Shown one piece after another: positions 1 to 6,225 of a stretch of DNA of 6,557 nt. Location of the stretch: positions 1-6,557 of the forward strand of contig JAEXTI010000250.1 of NCBI GenBank assembly GCA_023406965.1. Direction: 5' to 3'. The notes below the pieces were generated by a model. That model had not been told where the DNA came from. It saw only the letters and a list, made by a program, of their open reading frames with translations, and did no database searches. Position 1 is the first letter of the stretch; every line of letters starts with the position of its first letter. The stretch is from Chloroflexota bacterium. Lineage in GTDB: Bacteria; Chloroflexota; Anaerolineae; Anaerolineales; Anaerolineaceae. Made by a program: the position numbers and the translations under genes.

Positions 1-1
1 A

Positions 2-130
2 CAGCGGCTTTCGCGCAAGACCTGCCCGGACTACCAACCCGGCGGGTCTGCCGGGTCAGCACTCAGTCCTCGCCCGCAACGTTATCTTCCAGACACCCGC
101 ACCCGGCCCGCATTAAAGACCCGCCGCTAC
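2..130. repeat. Copy 1 of a 129-bp direct repeat
   Basis: This stretch matches 221-349 at a constant offset of 219 bases with no net insertion or deletion. By hand count about 105 of 129 bases agree. Both ends are strongly conserved and the middle (about 52-100) has drifted. The left part holds an imperfect hairpin (19-29 against 38-48). The right end TAAAGACCCGCCGCTAC (114-130) has an inverted near-copy at 157-173. This pattern fits a degenerate dispersed palindromic or MITE-like intergenic repeat rather than a gene. The true left boundary may lie outside the window. Confidence 0.85.
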
Positions 131-173
131 GTGGAGGGGACGGATAACCGCCGATGGTAGGGGCAGGTCTTTA
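114..173. repeat. Inverted repeat at the end of repeat copy 1
   Basis: Bases 114-130 (TAAAGACCCGCCGCTAC) pair with 157-173 (GTAGGGGCAGGTCTTTA), with 15 of 17 positions complementary around a 26-base loop. It could form a hairpin in RNA or mark the terminal inverted repeats of a small non-autonomous element. No T-run follows, so I do not call it a terminator. Confidence 0.6.
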
Positions 174-220
174 GGGCTGGCTATACTATCCGGTTGAGCG
201 GTCTTTCGGCAGGCAAGGCG

Positions 221-349
221 CAGCGGTGTTCGCGCAAGACCTGCCCGGCCTTCCAATCCGGCGGGTCTGCCGGGTAAACGCACAGCCCTTGCCCACGGCA
301 ATCCCTTCAACACTCATGCACCCGGTCCGCATTAAAGACCCGCCGCTAC
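221..349. repeat. Copy 2 of the 129-bp direct repeat
   Basis: This is the second copy of the element at 2-130, in the same orientation. The last 19 bases, ending in CCGCCGCTAC, are identical in the two copies. It has no inverted partner downstream equivalent to the one at 157-173 beside copy 1. The sequence then changes to AT-richer DNA leading into the promoter region of the SPFH gene. A 62-codon open frame starting at GTG 226 runs through it, but its protein shows no recognisable features. Confidence 0.85.
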
Positions 350-432
350 ACAGAGCTCAGACAACATTTAAGCGATCCGGTCAAGGAATGGTCAAGAAAC
401 CGTTTTTCGCGTAGAACCTCAATCGAAAGCGT

Positions 433-438
433 TATACT
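433..438 (+). promoter_or_regulatory. Possible -10 box for the SPFH gene
   Basis: TATACT at 433-438 sits in an AT-rich patch about 60 bases before the SPFH start codon. It would give a leader of roughly 50 bases. No good -35 hexamer lies 16-18 bases upstream (the bases there read about CGTAGA), so either the promoter needs an activator or the call is wrong. It is the best candidate in the 350-497 gap. Confidence 0.35.
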
Positions 439-451
439 AAAAAACAACGGA

Positions 452-469
452 TCTGCAAATTTCTGCAGA
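452..469 (+). promoter_or_regulatory. Small leader hairpin upstream of the SPFH gene
   Basis: TCTGCA (452-457) and TGCAGA (464-469) form a perfect 6-bp inverted repeat with a 6-base loop. TCTGCA also recurs directly at 462-467, and 462-469 is itself palindromic. The site lies between the proposed -10 box and the ribosome binding site. It could be an operator or a 5' leader stem, or simply chance. Confidence 0.25.
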
Positions 470-485
470 CTACCATTCATTGTTC

Positions 486-492
486 AAGGAAG
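486..492 (+). promoter_or_regulatory. Ribosome binding site setting the SPFH start
   Basis: AAGGAAG at 486-492 lies 5 bases before ATG 498. The same frame stays open back to a TTG at 480, but that TTG has no Shine-Dalgarno sequence at suitable distance, and starting there would put the AAGGA inside the coding region. ATG 498 is therefore the preferred start. Confidence 0.75.
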
Positions 493-497
493 TCACG

Positions 498-2498
498 ATG
501 TTAGATCAAATTTTGTATGGTGCTTTGTTTGTTTTCCTGGCATCTGTAGTACTCCTCCTGCTGTCCGGAATTCGGTTTATTCCCAACAACCGCATTGGCA
601 TCGTCGAAAAGCGCTTTGGCCGGAGATCGGTGAAAGGCGGGTTTATCGCCCTGCACGGCGAAGCCGGGTACCAGCCGGACGTGCTGCGTGGTGGGCTTCA
701 TTACTTGATCCCTATTCAATATGTTGTCCATATCTCTCCGCTGGTTACCATTACCCAGGGGAAGATCGGGTACATCTTCGCCCGTGACGGCGAACCATTG
801 ACCGCCATGCAGGTACTGGCTTCCAATACCACCGCCAACGATTTTCAGGATGTGGCCGGTTTCTTAACCCACGGTGGGCAGCGCGGCCCGCAGCGCCAGA
901 TTTTACGCGAAGGCACTTATGCCATCAACCTGGCTCAGTTCGTAGTGATCACTGAAGAGCGGGTTTATTACCTGCCGCTCAGCCGCGACGATCAAACCGT
1001 CATCCAAAACATGGCTCAGGTGATTTCCTCGCGCAACGGTTTCACGCCGGTAGTGATCAAAGACTCCGATGACTTGATTGGCATTGTCACCGTGCACGAC
1101 GGACCTTCCCTACCCAACGGCGAGATCATCGCCCCGGTCGTCGGCGGCGATTCGTCCGATCCATTGACTTATCACAACAATTTCCAAATGCCCGATCGCT
1201 TCCTGAACGCGAACGGTCTCCGCGGACGGCAGTTGCAAGTCCTGGTCGAAGGAACCTATTACCTTAATCGGCTTTTTGCCACTGTTGAGATGATCTCAAA
1301 AACCATCGTCGAGGTTGGTTTTGTCGGAGTCGTGATCTCTTACACCGGTGGAGCCGGCGAAGACTTGTCTGGAGTCGATTACCGCCACGGCGAACTGGTT
1401 GGCACCGGCAAGCGCGGCGTTTGGAACGAACCCCTCCTGCCGGGCAAATATGCCTTCAACACCTATGCCGGGAAAATCGTTTCTGTACCTACCACCAACA
1501 TCATTCTCAAGTGGATTCGCAGCGAGGTGGGGTCGCACCGCTTCGACGAAAACCTATCCGAGGTTTCGTTGATCACCAAAGACGCTTTCGAGCCTTCGCT
1601 ACCCCTCTCAGTAGTCATTCACATCGATTATCAGAAAGCGCCGTTAGTGATCCAGCGTTTTGGTGACGTCAAGAAACTGGTAGAGCAAACACTCGATCCG
1701 ATGGTGTCTGCCTATTTCAAGAACGTTGGCCAGACACGCACCTTGATTCAGTTGATTCAAGAACGCAACGAGATTCAGCGCCATTCCAGTCAGGAGATGC
1801 GCGACAAATTTGACCATTACAACCTGGAGCTGGAAGAAGTGCTGATTGGCACCCCGACAACCTCCAGCGAAGATAAACAGATCGAGATCATTCTAAACCA
1901 GCTTCGCGCCCGGCAGATTGCGGTGGAACAGATCGAGACCTATGACCGCCAGCAGACCGCGGCTAGCAAAGAGCGCGAACTGCGCGAGGCTCAAGCCAGG
2001 GCAGAACAGCAACGCAACATTACCGAGTCCGAGCTGAGCATCACGGTCCAATCCAACCAGGGTAAGGCTGAGTACCAACGCGCCTTGCAGCAGGCCGCTC
2101 AAATCCGCACACTGGCCCAGGCTGATGCGGAACGGATCGCGCGCACAGGTATCGCCCAGGCCATCGCCACCGAAGAGCAGGTGGCCGCCTATGGTGGGCC
2201 ACAATACCAGGTTACCCAGCAGGTGATGAATCGTTTTGCCGAAGCTGTGCAGCAATCACGGGTGGATGTCGTCCCGCGGGTGGTGGTTGGCGGGGGCACG
2301 GGTGAAAATGGCGCCGCCGGTAGCAGTATCATGGAAGGTCTGTTAACCCTCCTGCTTTCCGATAAACTCAACTTAAGCTTGACCTCCGATTCAACAAAGG
2401 AACGAAATCCAGAGGTTGAACGCCTACGGAATGAGATTCGCCAGAGTATGTTGGAGAAAGGTCAAACAACCTCCGACACAAGCGCTCCAACGCCATAA
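498..2498 (+). CDS. Membrane-anchored SPFH/Band 7 (flotillin-like) protein
   Basis: The 666-residue product has one N-terminal membrane segment (about residues 5-25) and no cleavable signal. An SPFH/Band 7 domain follows at about 340-454, then a long Ala/Glu/Gln-rich coiled coil (about 458-560) containing flotillin-like stretches such as EAQARAEQQ and AQADAERIA. A Gly-rich linker (about 594-608), a short hydrophobic segment (IMEGLLTLLLS) and a charged tail complete it. SPFH proteins oligomerise at membranes and organise microdomains or scaffold proteases; its partner here is unknown. Residues 28-332 are unusual: four units each start with an IG/VG strand (near 33, 90, 194 and 274) and end in a GxY turn, clearest as EGTYAIN (138-144), EGTYYLN (251-257) and PGKYAFN (315-321). 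It is longer than typical flotillins. It appears monocistronic, with 199 bases free upstream of the next start codon and a strong hairpin after the stop. Family call firm; role unknown. Confidence 0.9.
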   Translation: MLDQILYGALFVFLASVVLLLLSGIRFIPNNRIGIVEKRFGRRSVKGGFIALHGEAGYQPDVLRGGLHYLIPIQYVVHISPLVTITQGKIGYIFARDGEPLTAMQVLASNTTANDFQDVAGFLTHGGQRGPQRQILREGTYAINLAQFVVITEERVYYLPLSRDDQTVIQNMAQVISSRNGFTPVVIKDSDDLIGIVTVHDGPSLPNGEIIAPVVGGDSSDPLTYHNNFQMPDRFLNANGLRGRQLQVLVEGTYYLNRLFATVEMISKTIVEVGFVGVVISYTGGAGEDLSGVDYRHGELVGTGKRGVWNEPLLPGKYAFNTYAGKIVSVPTTNIILKWIRSEVGSHRFDENLSEVSLITKDAFEPSLPLSVVIHIDYQKAPLVIQRFGDVKKLVEQTLDPMVSAYFKNVGQTRTLIQLIQERNEIQRHSSQEMRDKFDHYNLELEEVLIGTPTTSSEDKQIEIILNQLRARQIAVEQIETYDRQQTAASKERELREAQARAEQQRNITESELSITVQSNQGKAEYQRALQQAAQIRTLAQADAERIARTGIAQAIATEEQVAAYGGPQYQVTQQVMNRFAEAVQQSRVDVVPRVVVGGGTGENGAAGSSIMEGLLTLLLSDKLNLSLTSDSTKERNPEVERLRNEIRQSMLEKGQTTSDTSAPTP

Positions 2499-2523
2499 AT
2501 GGATCAACGCTAAAATAATCAAA

Positions 2524-2567
2524 TAACAGAAACACCGGCCGTGTAACAGCGTCCGGTGTTTCTGTTA
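2524..2567 (+). terminator. Strong hairpin after the SPFH gene
   Basis: A perfect 15-bp stem (2524-2538 with 2553-2567) encloses a 14-base loop. The 3' arm ends in TTTCTGTTA, so it is U-rich, but it is followed by AAAAGC rather than a proper T-run. It begins 25 bases after the SPFH stop codon. It most likely terminates or stabilises the 3' end of the SPFH transcript and separates it from the glucosidase gene. The lack of a T-run makes intrinsic termination likely rather than certain. Confidence 0.6.
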
Positions 2568-2651
2568 AAAGCATTTTCAAGATACGCTTGGTTCTCTGCC
2601 CGCTTCGCAAATCCTGCGGTTTCTACTATTCCGACCCTTTCTCCGCTAGAA

Positions 2652-2671
2652 TTGAAAATATGCGTTAAAAT
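2652..2671 (+). promoter_or_regulatory. AT-rich candidate promoter for the GH13 gene
   Basis: The stretch just before the glucosidase gene contains TTGAAA (2652-2657) and TAAAAT (2666-2671). Their spacing is too short for them to form one -35/-10 pair. TAAAAT could serve as a -10 box with a weak -35. A promoter is expected here because a strong hairpin closes the upstream gene, but the exact boxes are uncertain. Confidence 0.25.
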
Positions 2672-2700
2672 GCGGGTCTACGAAAGGAAATGGACAATCT

Positions 2701-4401
2701 ATGAAATGGTGGCAGTCGGCAGTCTTCTATCAGATCTATCCGCGCAGCTTCGCGGACGGCAATGGCGACGGCATCGGCGATTTTATCGGTATGGCGCAAA
2801 AATTGGACTACCTCAAGGACCTGGGCGTGGACGGCATCTGGCTGTCGCCCCACTTCCCTTCTCCCCAATTTGACTGCGGCTACGACGTCAGCGATTACAC
2901 CGGCGTGGCTCCCGAATACGGCACACTGGACGATTTCAAGGCCTTCCTCGACGCCGCCCACGCGCGCGGCATGCGCGTGATCCTCGACCTGGTACTCAAC
3001 CACACCTCGCACCTGCACCCCTGGTTCATCGAATCCAGCTCCAGCCTCGACAATCCCAAGCGCGATTGGTATATCTGGCGCGACGGCAAGAACGGCGGCC
3101 CGCCCAACAATTGGTGCTCCTGCTTCGATGGCGACGCCTGGGAGCTCGACCCCAAAACCGGGCAGTATTACTACCACTACTTCCTCAAGCAGCAGCCCGA
3201 CCTGAACTGGCGCAATCCCCAGGTCAAAGAGGCTATGTGGGACGCGGTGCGCTTCTGGCTACGCATGGGTGTGGACGGCTTCCGCCTGGACGCCATCGGC
3301 ACCATCTACGAGCCGGAAGATCTGCCCAACCACACCTCCGGCTACAACCTGGCCCAACTGCGCAAGATGGAACACGACTTGCGCGTACACCACAATCACA
3401 AGAAGATGCGAGATGTGTGGCACAAGACCTTTGAACTCCAGGTGGGGCAACCGGGCCTGCACGAGCTGATGAAAGAACTGCGTGCCGTGATGGATGAATT
3501 CCCCGGCGACCGCATGCTGGTTGGCGAGGACGACGACATTGCCTACCAGGGCAACGGGCACGACGAACTGCACATGGTCTTCAACTTCCCGCTCATGCGC
3601 CGCATCCCCTTCTCACCCATCGCGGTGCACAAAAACCAGGTCGAGCGCCTGGGGCAACTGGCAAAGATCGACGGCTGGCCCTGCAACACCCTCGGCAACC
3701 ACGACACGGGCCACTACATCACCCGCTTCGATCCCGCCGAGGCTGAGGCCCAGGCGCGAGTGCATACCGCCGCCATGCTCACCCTGCGCGGCACGCCTTT
3801 CATCTATAACGGCGATGAAATCGGCATGACTCACCTGATGCTGGAAAAGGTAGAGGACATCCGCGACGTAATCGCCAACTGGGTGTATGATACCGACGTG
3901 AACGTCTACGGGATGAGTCCAGCCGAGGCCATGCAGCACGCCGCCCACACCACCCGCGACAAGGGCCGCACCCCCATGCAGTGGGCCAACGCCCCCCAAG
4001 GCGGCTTCTGCCCGGCCAAGGTCAAGCCCTGGCTGCCGGTCAACCCCAATTACGCCCAGGGCATCAACGTAGCCGACCAGGACAAAAACCCCGCCTCGCT
4101 GCTCAACTTCCACCGCCAGATGACGGCTCTGCGCCGCAGCGTGCCGGCCCTGGTAGAAGGCGAGCAGATTCCGGTCAAGCCGCGCTCGCGCGACACGCTG
4201 GCTTTCATTCGCAAGAGCAAAAACCAGACCGTTCTGGTGCTGCTGCACCTCAAGAACACCACCCGCAAATACCAGTGGAAGGCTGCGCTGGATGGGCAAT
4301 ACAACCAGGGCAAACTGTTGTACAGCTATTCCGGGCAGGAATTGAATCAAGCCACCCTGGCCCTGAAACCGTATGATATCGCGATCATTGAACTATCTTA
4401 A
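2701..4401 (+). CDS. GH13 alpha-glucosidase (oligo-1,6-glucosidase type)
   Basis: The 566-residue product is a retaining alpha-glucoside hydrolase that probably trims malto- or isomalto-oligosaccharides in the cytoplasm, as no signal peptide or membrane segment is seen. N-terminal AVFYQIYPRSF opens the (beta/alpha)8 barrel. The calcium-type loop DGNGDGIGD spans 19-27. Conserved region I is DLVLNHTS (96-103). Region V is QPDLNW (165-170), the signature of the oligo-1,6-glucosidase group. Region II is GFRLDAI with nucleophile D197, region III LVGED with acid/base E276, and region IV GNHD with stabiliser D335. TPFIYNGDEIGM (365-376) and RTPMQW (423-428) are also typical, and a C-terminal beta domain follows from about 490. 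Ala198 after the nucleophile, rather than Val, leans towards alpha-1,4 linkages (inference). Position 338 is His where relatives usually have Arg (NHDxPR). Start ATG 2701 has AAGGAAA at 2684-2690. Exact substrate and GH13 subfamily are not settled. Confidence 0.93.
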   Translation: MKWWQSAVFYQIYPRSFADGNGDGIGDFIGMAQKLDYLKDLGVDGIWLSPHFPSPQFDCGYDVSDYTGVAPEYGTLDDFKAFLDAAHARGMRVILDLVLNHTSHLHPWFIESSSSLDNPKRDWYIWRDGKNGGPPNNWCSCFDGDAWELDPKTGQYYYHYFLKQQPDLNWRNPQVKEAMWDAVRFWLRMGVDGFRLDAIGTIYEPEDLPNHTSGYNLAQLRKMEHDLRVHHNHKKMRDVWHKTFELQVGQPGLHELMKELRAVMDEFPGDRMLVGEDDDIAYQGNGHDELHMVFNFPLMRRIPFSPIAVHKNQVERLGQLAKIDGWPCNTLGNHDTGHYITRFDPAEAEAQARVHTAAMLTLRGTPFIYNGDEIGMTHLMLEKVEDIRDVIANWVYDTDVNVYGMSPAEAMQHAAHTTRDKGRTPMQWANAPQGGFCPAKVKPWLPVNPNYAQGINVADQDKNPASLLNFHRQMTALRRSVPALVEGEQIPVKPRSRDTLAFIRKSKNQTVLVLLHLKNTTRKYQWKAALDGQYNQGKLLYSYSGQELNQATLALKPYDIAIIELS

Positions 4402-4439
4402 TGACACCCTTTTCCTCGCCTAGCTGTCCTCCTCTTACG

Positions 4440-4474
4440 CCTCTCCCACCGGCAGAGGTCGCGACGTTTTTTTT
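4440..4474 (+). terminator. Possible intrinsic terminator after the GH13 gene
   Basis: CCTCT (4440-4444) pairs with AGAGG (4454-4458) over a 9-base loop. The palindrome GTCGCGAC (4458-4465) and an uninterrupted run of eight T (4467-4474) follow. The T-run is the longest in the window and lies 66 bases after the GH13 stop codon. The stem is short and not directly adjacent to the T-run, so the call is tentative. Confidence 0.4.
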
Positions 4475-4476
4475 GG

Positions 4477-4497
4477 CACTTGCATCCAGGGCAAGTG
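4477..4497. repeat. Short inverted repeat
   Basis: CACTTGC (4477-4483) and GCAAGTG (4491-4497) form a perfect 7-bp stem with a 7-base loop, directly after the T-run. It may be part of the REP-like cluster that follows, or a second stem-loop in the 3' region of the GH13 transcript. Confidence 0.45.
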
Positions 4498-4511
4498 TGA
4501 CGGCGCGGGTG

Positions 4512-4617
4512 ACCCTGGCAGCGCCAGGGTGAGGGCAAGACCTAGTCTGCGATGATCTGGGAGAGGGTAGGCCTAGATTCCACCCTCACCCTAACCCTCT
4601 CCCTTCCAGGGAGAGGG
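4512..4617. repeat. REP-like palindromic repeat cluster
   Basis: Two tight hairpins lie here. ACCCTGGC/GCCAGGGT (4512-4519 with 4523-4530) has a 3-base loop, and CCCTCTCCCT/AGGGAGAGGG (4595-4604 with 4608-4617) has a TCC loop. Two 10-base segments between them have exact reverse complements downstream: 4526-4535 matches 4583-4592, and 4559-4568 matches 4594-4603. The CCCTCACCCT and CCCTCTCCC motifs resemble intergenic palindromic repeats scattered through many bacterial genomes. The cluster ends about 40 bases before the lysK-like start codon, so it lies in that gene's upstream region. No convincing promoter boxes are visible in this gap. Confidence 0.7.
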
Positions 4618-4657
4618 GACAGAGAAGTTTGGCAGAAGATAGATTCGGGAACACGTA

Positions 4658-5701
4658 ATGAACGAACTTGAACTTCTTATCCAACTGGTACAACACTACA
4701 GCCCCACCGGCTCCGAATCCGGCGCGGTCAACTTCCTCGTCAGTTGGATGAATGCCGCGGGCTTCGAGGCGCGGGTAGACACGACCGGCAACGCCGTGGG
4801 CGTGCTGGGCGAGGGGCCGCGTGAGGTGGTTTTGCTGGGCCACATTGACACCGTGCCCGGCGAGATTCCCGTGCGCGTGGATGACGGCCTACTTTACGGG
4901 CGCGGCTCGGTGGACGCCAAAGGTCCGCTGGCCTGTTTTGCCGCCGCCGCTGCCCGGCTGGGACCGCGTCCCGGCTGGCGGCTGGTGGTCATCGGCGCGC
5001 TGGGCGAAGAAGGCGACTCGCGCGGCGCGCGCGGCATCCTGGGCGAGTACCGCCCCGACTTCCTCGTCGTCGGCGAGCCCAGCGGCTGGGAGCGGGTCAC
5101 CCTGGGCTACAAGGGCAGCGCCTGGTACCGCTACACGCTGCGCCGCGCCCTGACGCACACCGCTGCCCGCGATGTTTCGGCGTGCGAGGCCGCCGTTGCC
5201 TTCTGGAACCGCGTGGAGGCCTGGGCCGCCGCGCAAAACGCCGGGCAGGAGAAGGCCTTCACCCAGGTCACCCCTGGCCTGCGCGGCATGTGCTCCGATT
5301 CGGACGGCTTCATCGAGAGCGCCGAACTGAGCCTCAACTTCCGCCTGCCGCCCGGCCTTGAGCCCGCCGCCCTGGACGAAGCCCTGCGCGCCCTGGCCGA
5401 AGACGGCGATCTGGTTTGCCTGGACGGTATCCCCGCCTACCGCGCCGATAAAAATACGCCCCTGGTAAGGGCCATGCTGTCCGGCATCCGCGCCGCCGGA
5501 GGCACGCCCGGCTTCACCCTCAAGACCGGCACCGCCGACCTCAACCTGGCCGCGCCCGCCTGGGGCTGCCCGGCGGTGGCCTACGGGCCAGGTGACTCCA
5601 ACCTGGACCACACCCCCCACGAGCACATCGAGACGGCTGAGTTTTTGCGCGGCGTGGACGTGCTTGAAGCCGCCCTGCGCAACCTGACCGCTTCAGAATA
5701 A
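4658..5701 (+). CDS. LysK-type M20 hydrolase ([LysW]-lysine/ornithine hydrolase)
   Basis: The 347-residue cytoplasmic protein is an M20-family zinc amide hydrolase. In the carrier pathway LysK releases lysine or ornithine from the C-terminal Glu of LysW. Visible M20 motifs are GHIDTVPG (61-68; H62, D64), GRGSVDAKG (81-89; bridging D86), GEEGDSRGA (116-124; E117 general base, E118), VGEPSG (138-143; E140) and DHTPHEH (317-323; H318 as last zinc ligand). H167 in the lid domain suits the dimer-borne active-site His. KTGTADLN (289-296) and [12 protein letters not shown] (309-320) are characteristic of the LysK branch rather than general ArgE/DapE. Length is normal. Start ATG 4658 has only a modest GGGA at 4647-4650. 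The gene is very G+C-rich. The next gene begins 10 bases after its stop, so the two are probably cotranscribed. No lysW or other lys/arg genes lie nearby, so substrate assignment rests on family resemblance alone. Confidence 0.85.
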   Translation: MNELELLIQLVQHYSPTGSESGAVNFLVSWMNAAGFEARVDTTGNAVGVLGEGPREVVLLGHIDTVPGEIPVRVDDGLLYGRGSVDAKGPLACFAAAAARLGPRPGWRLVVIGALGEEGDSRGARGILGEYRPDFLVVGEPSGWERVTLGYKGSAWYRYTLRRALTHTAARDVSACEAAVAFWNRVEAWAAAQNAGQEKAFTQVTPGLRGMCSDSDGFIESAELSLNFRLPPGLEPAALDEALRALAEDGDLVCLDGIPAYRADKNTPLVRAMLSGIRAAGGTPGFTLKTGTADLNLAAPAWGCPAVAYGPGDSNLDHTPHEHIETAEFLRGVDVLEAALRNLTASE

Positions 5702-5711
5702 AGGAAATCCC

Positions 5712-6224
5712 ATGCCCCGCCCAACCACCAAAACCCAACTCCTGGCCGAAGCGCAAGCCGAATTCGATGCGCTCGAAGTGTTCCTCGCCACGCTCACCCC
5801 TGATGAAATGCTCCGGCCCCTGCCCGCCGGCGAATGGGCACCCAAAGATTACCTGGCGCACCTATACGAGTGGCAGCAGATGTTTTTTACATGGTATGAG
5901 AGCGGATTGCGCGGCGAGAATCCAGACATTCCCGCGCCAGGCTATAAGTGGAATCAGCTCCCTGCCCTCAATCAGGCCATTTTCGAGCGTTATCGCGACC
6001 TGCCGCTGGAGGAAGTGCTGGACAAATTCCGCTCCAGCCACGCCCGCACCCTGGCCTTGATCGAAAGCCTGCCCGAATCTGACCTCTTCACCCGCGGCCT
6101 ATACCCCTGGATGAACGAGAATCACCTTTCCGCGTATATCTCAGCCAATACCGGCAGCCATTACCGCTGGGCCCTGACCGACCTGCGCAAAGCGCTGCGG
6201 CCCGCAAAAAAGAAAGGCGAGTAG
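5712..6224 (+). CDS. ClbS/DfsB-family four-helix bundle protein
   Basis: The 170-residue protein resembles the ClbS/DfsB (DUF1706) branch of DinB-like helical bundles. Family-typical features are the N-terminal MPRPTTKTQLL, GEWAPKDYLAHLYEWQQMF (40-58), PAPGYKWNQ (74-82), ALNQAIFERYRD (85-96), FRSSHARTL (106-114) and ANTGSHYRWA (145-154). His50, His110 and His150 are the obvious polar candidates within predicted helices. The best studied member, ClbS, protects Escherichia coli from its own genotoxin colibactin by opening a cyclopropane ring; most other members have no known substrate. No toxin or polyketide genes are visible here, so a self-resistance role cannot be inferred. AAGGAAA (5701-5707) is its ribosome binding site and begins on the last base of the upstream stop codon, implying coexpression with the lysK-like gene. 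The C-terminus is Lys-rich. Family call firm, function unknown. Confidence 0.87.
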   Translation: MPRPTTKTQLLAEAQAEFDALEVFLATLTPDEMLRPLPAGEWAPKDYLAHLYEWQQMFFTWYESGLRGENPDIPAPGYKWNQLPALNQAIFERYRDLPLEEVLDKFRSSHARTLALIESLPESDLFTRGLYPWMNENHLSAYISANTGSHYRWALTDLRKALRPAKKKGE

Positions 6225-6225
6225 C

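Noticed and set aside
182..187. TATACT between the two repeat copies as a promoter
   Set aside because: No plausible -35 element and no gene directly downstream; it falls in the spacer of a repeat.
113..313. 66-codon minus-strand open frame across both repeat copies
   Set aside because: The composition is that of repeat DNA, and there is no ribosome binding site or recognisable protein feature.
226..414. 62-codon plus-strand open frame starting at GTG inside repeat copy 2
   Set aside because: It lies mostly within a dispersed repeat, has no ribosome binding site, and its protein has no domain-like pattern.
480..497. Upstream TTG start adding six residues to the SPFH protein
   Set aside because: The Shine-Dalgarno sequence at 486-492 sits inside this extension and is properly placed for ATG 498.
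1..497. CRISPR array or tRNA/rRNA gene in the left gap
   Set aside because: There are only two long repeat copies with a single spacer-like gap, the copies are diverged, and no cloverleaf or conserved rRNA stretch is visible.
2556..2873. 105-codon plus-strand open frame running into the GH13 gene
   Set aside because: It starts inside the hairpin after the SPFH gene, runs out of frame across the GH13 start, and has no family resemblance.
3106..3129. Cys-x-Cys in the GH13 protein (residues 139 and 141) as a metal or disulfide site
   Set aside because: There is no second cysteine pair nearby and the enzyme appears cytoplasmic, so this is more likely ordinary variation in a surface loop.
3613..4350. 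245-codon minus-strand open frame opposite the GH13 gene
   Set aside because: It is an antisense shadow favoured by G+C-rich third positions; the plus-strand frame carries the full GH13 motif set.
4889..5626. 245-codon minus-strand open frame opposite the lysK-like gene
   Set aside because: It is Gly/Ala/Arg-rich low-complexity sequence typical of antisense frames in G+C-rich genes, and the plus strand encodes an intact M20 enzyme.
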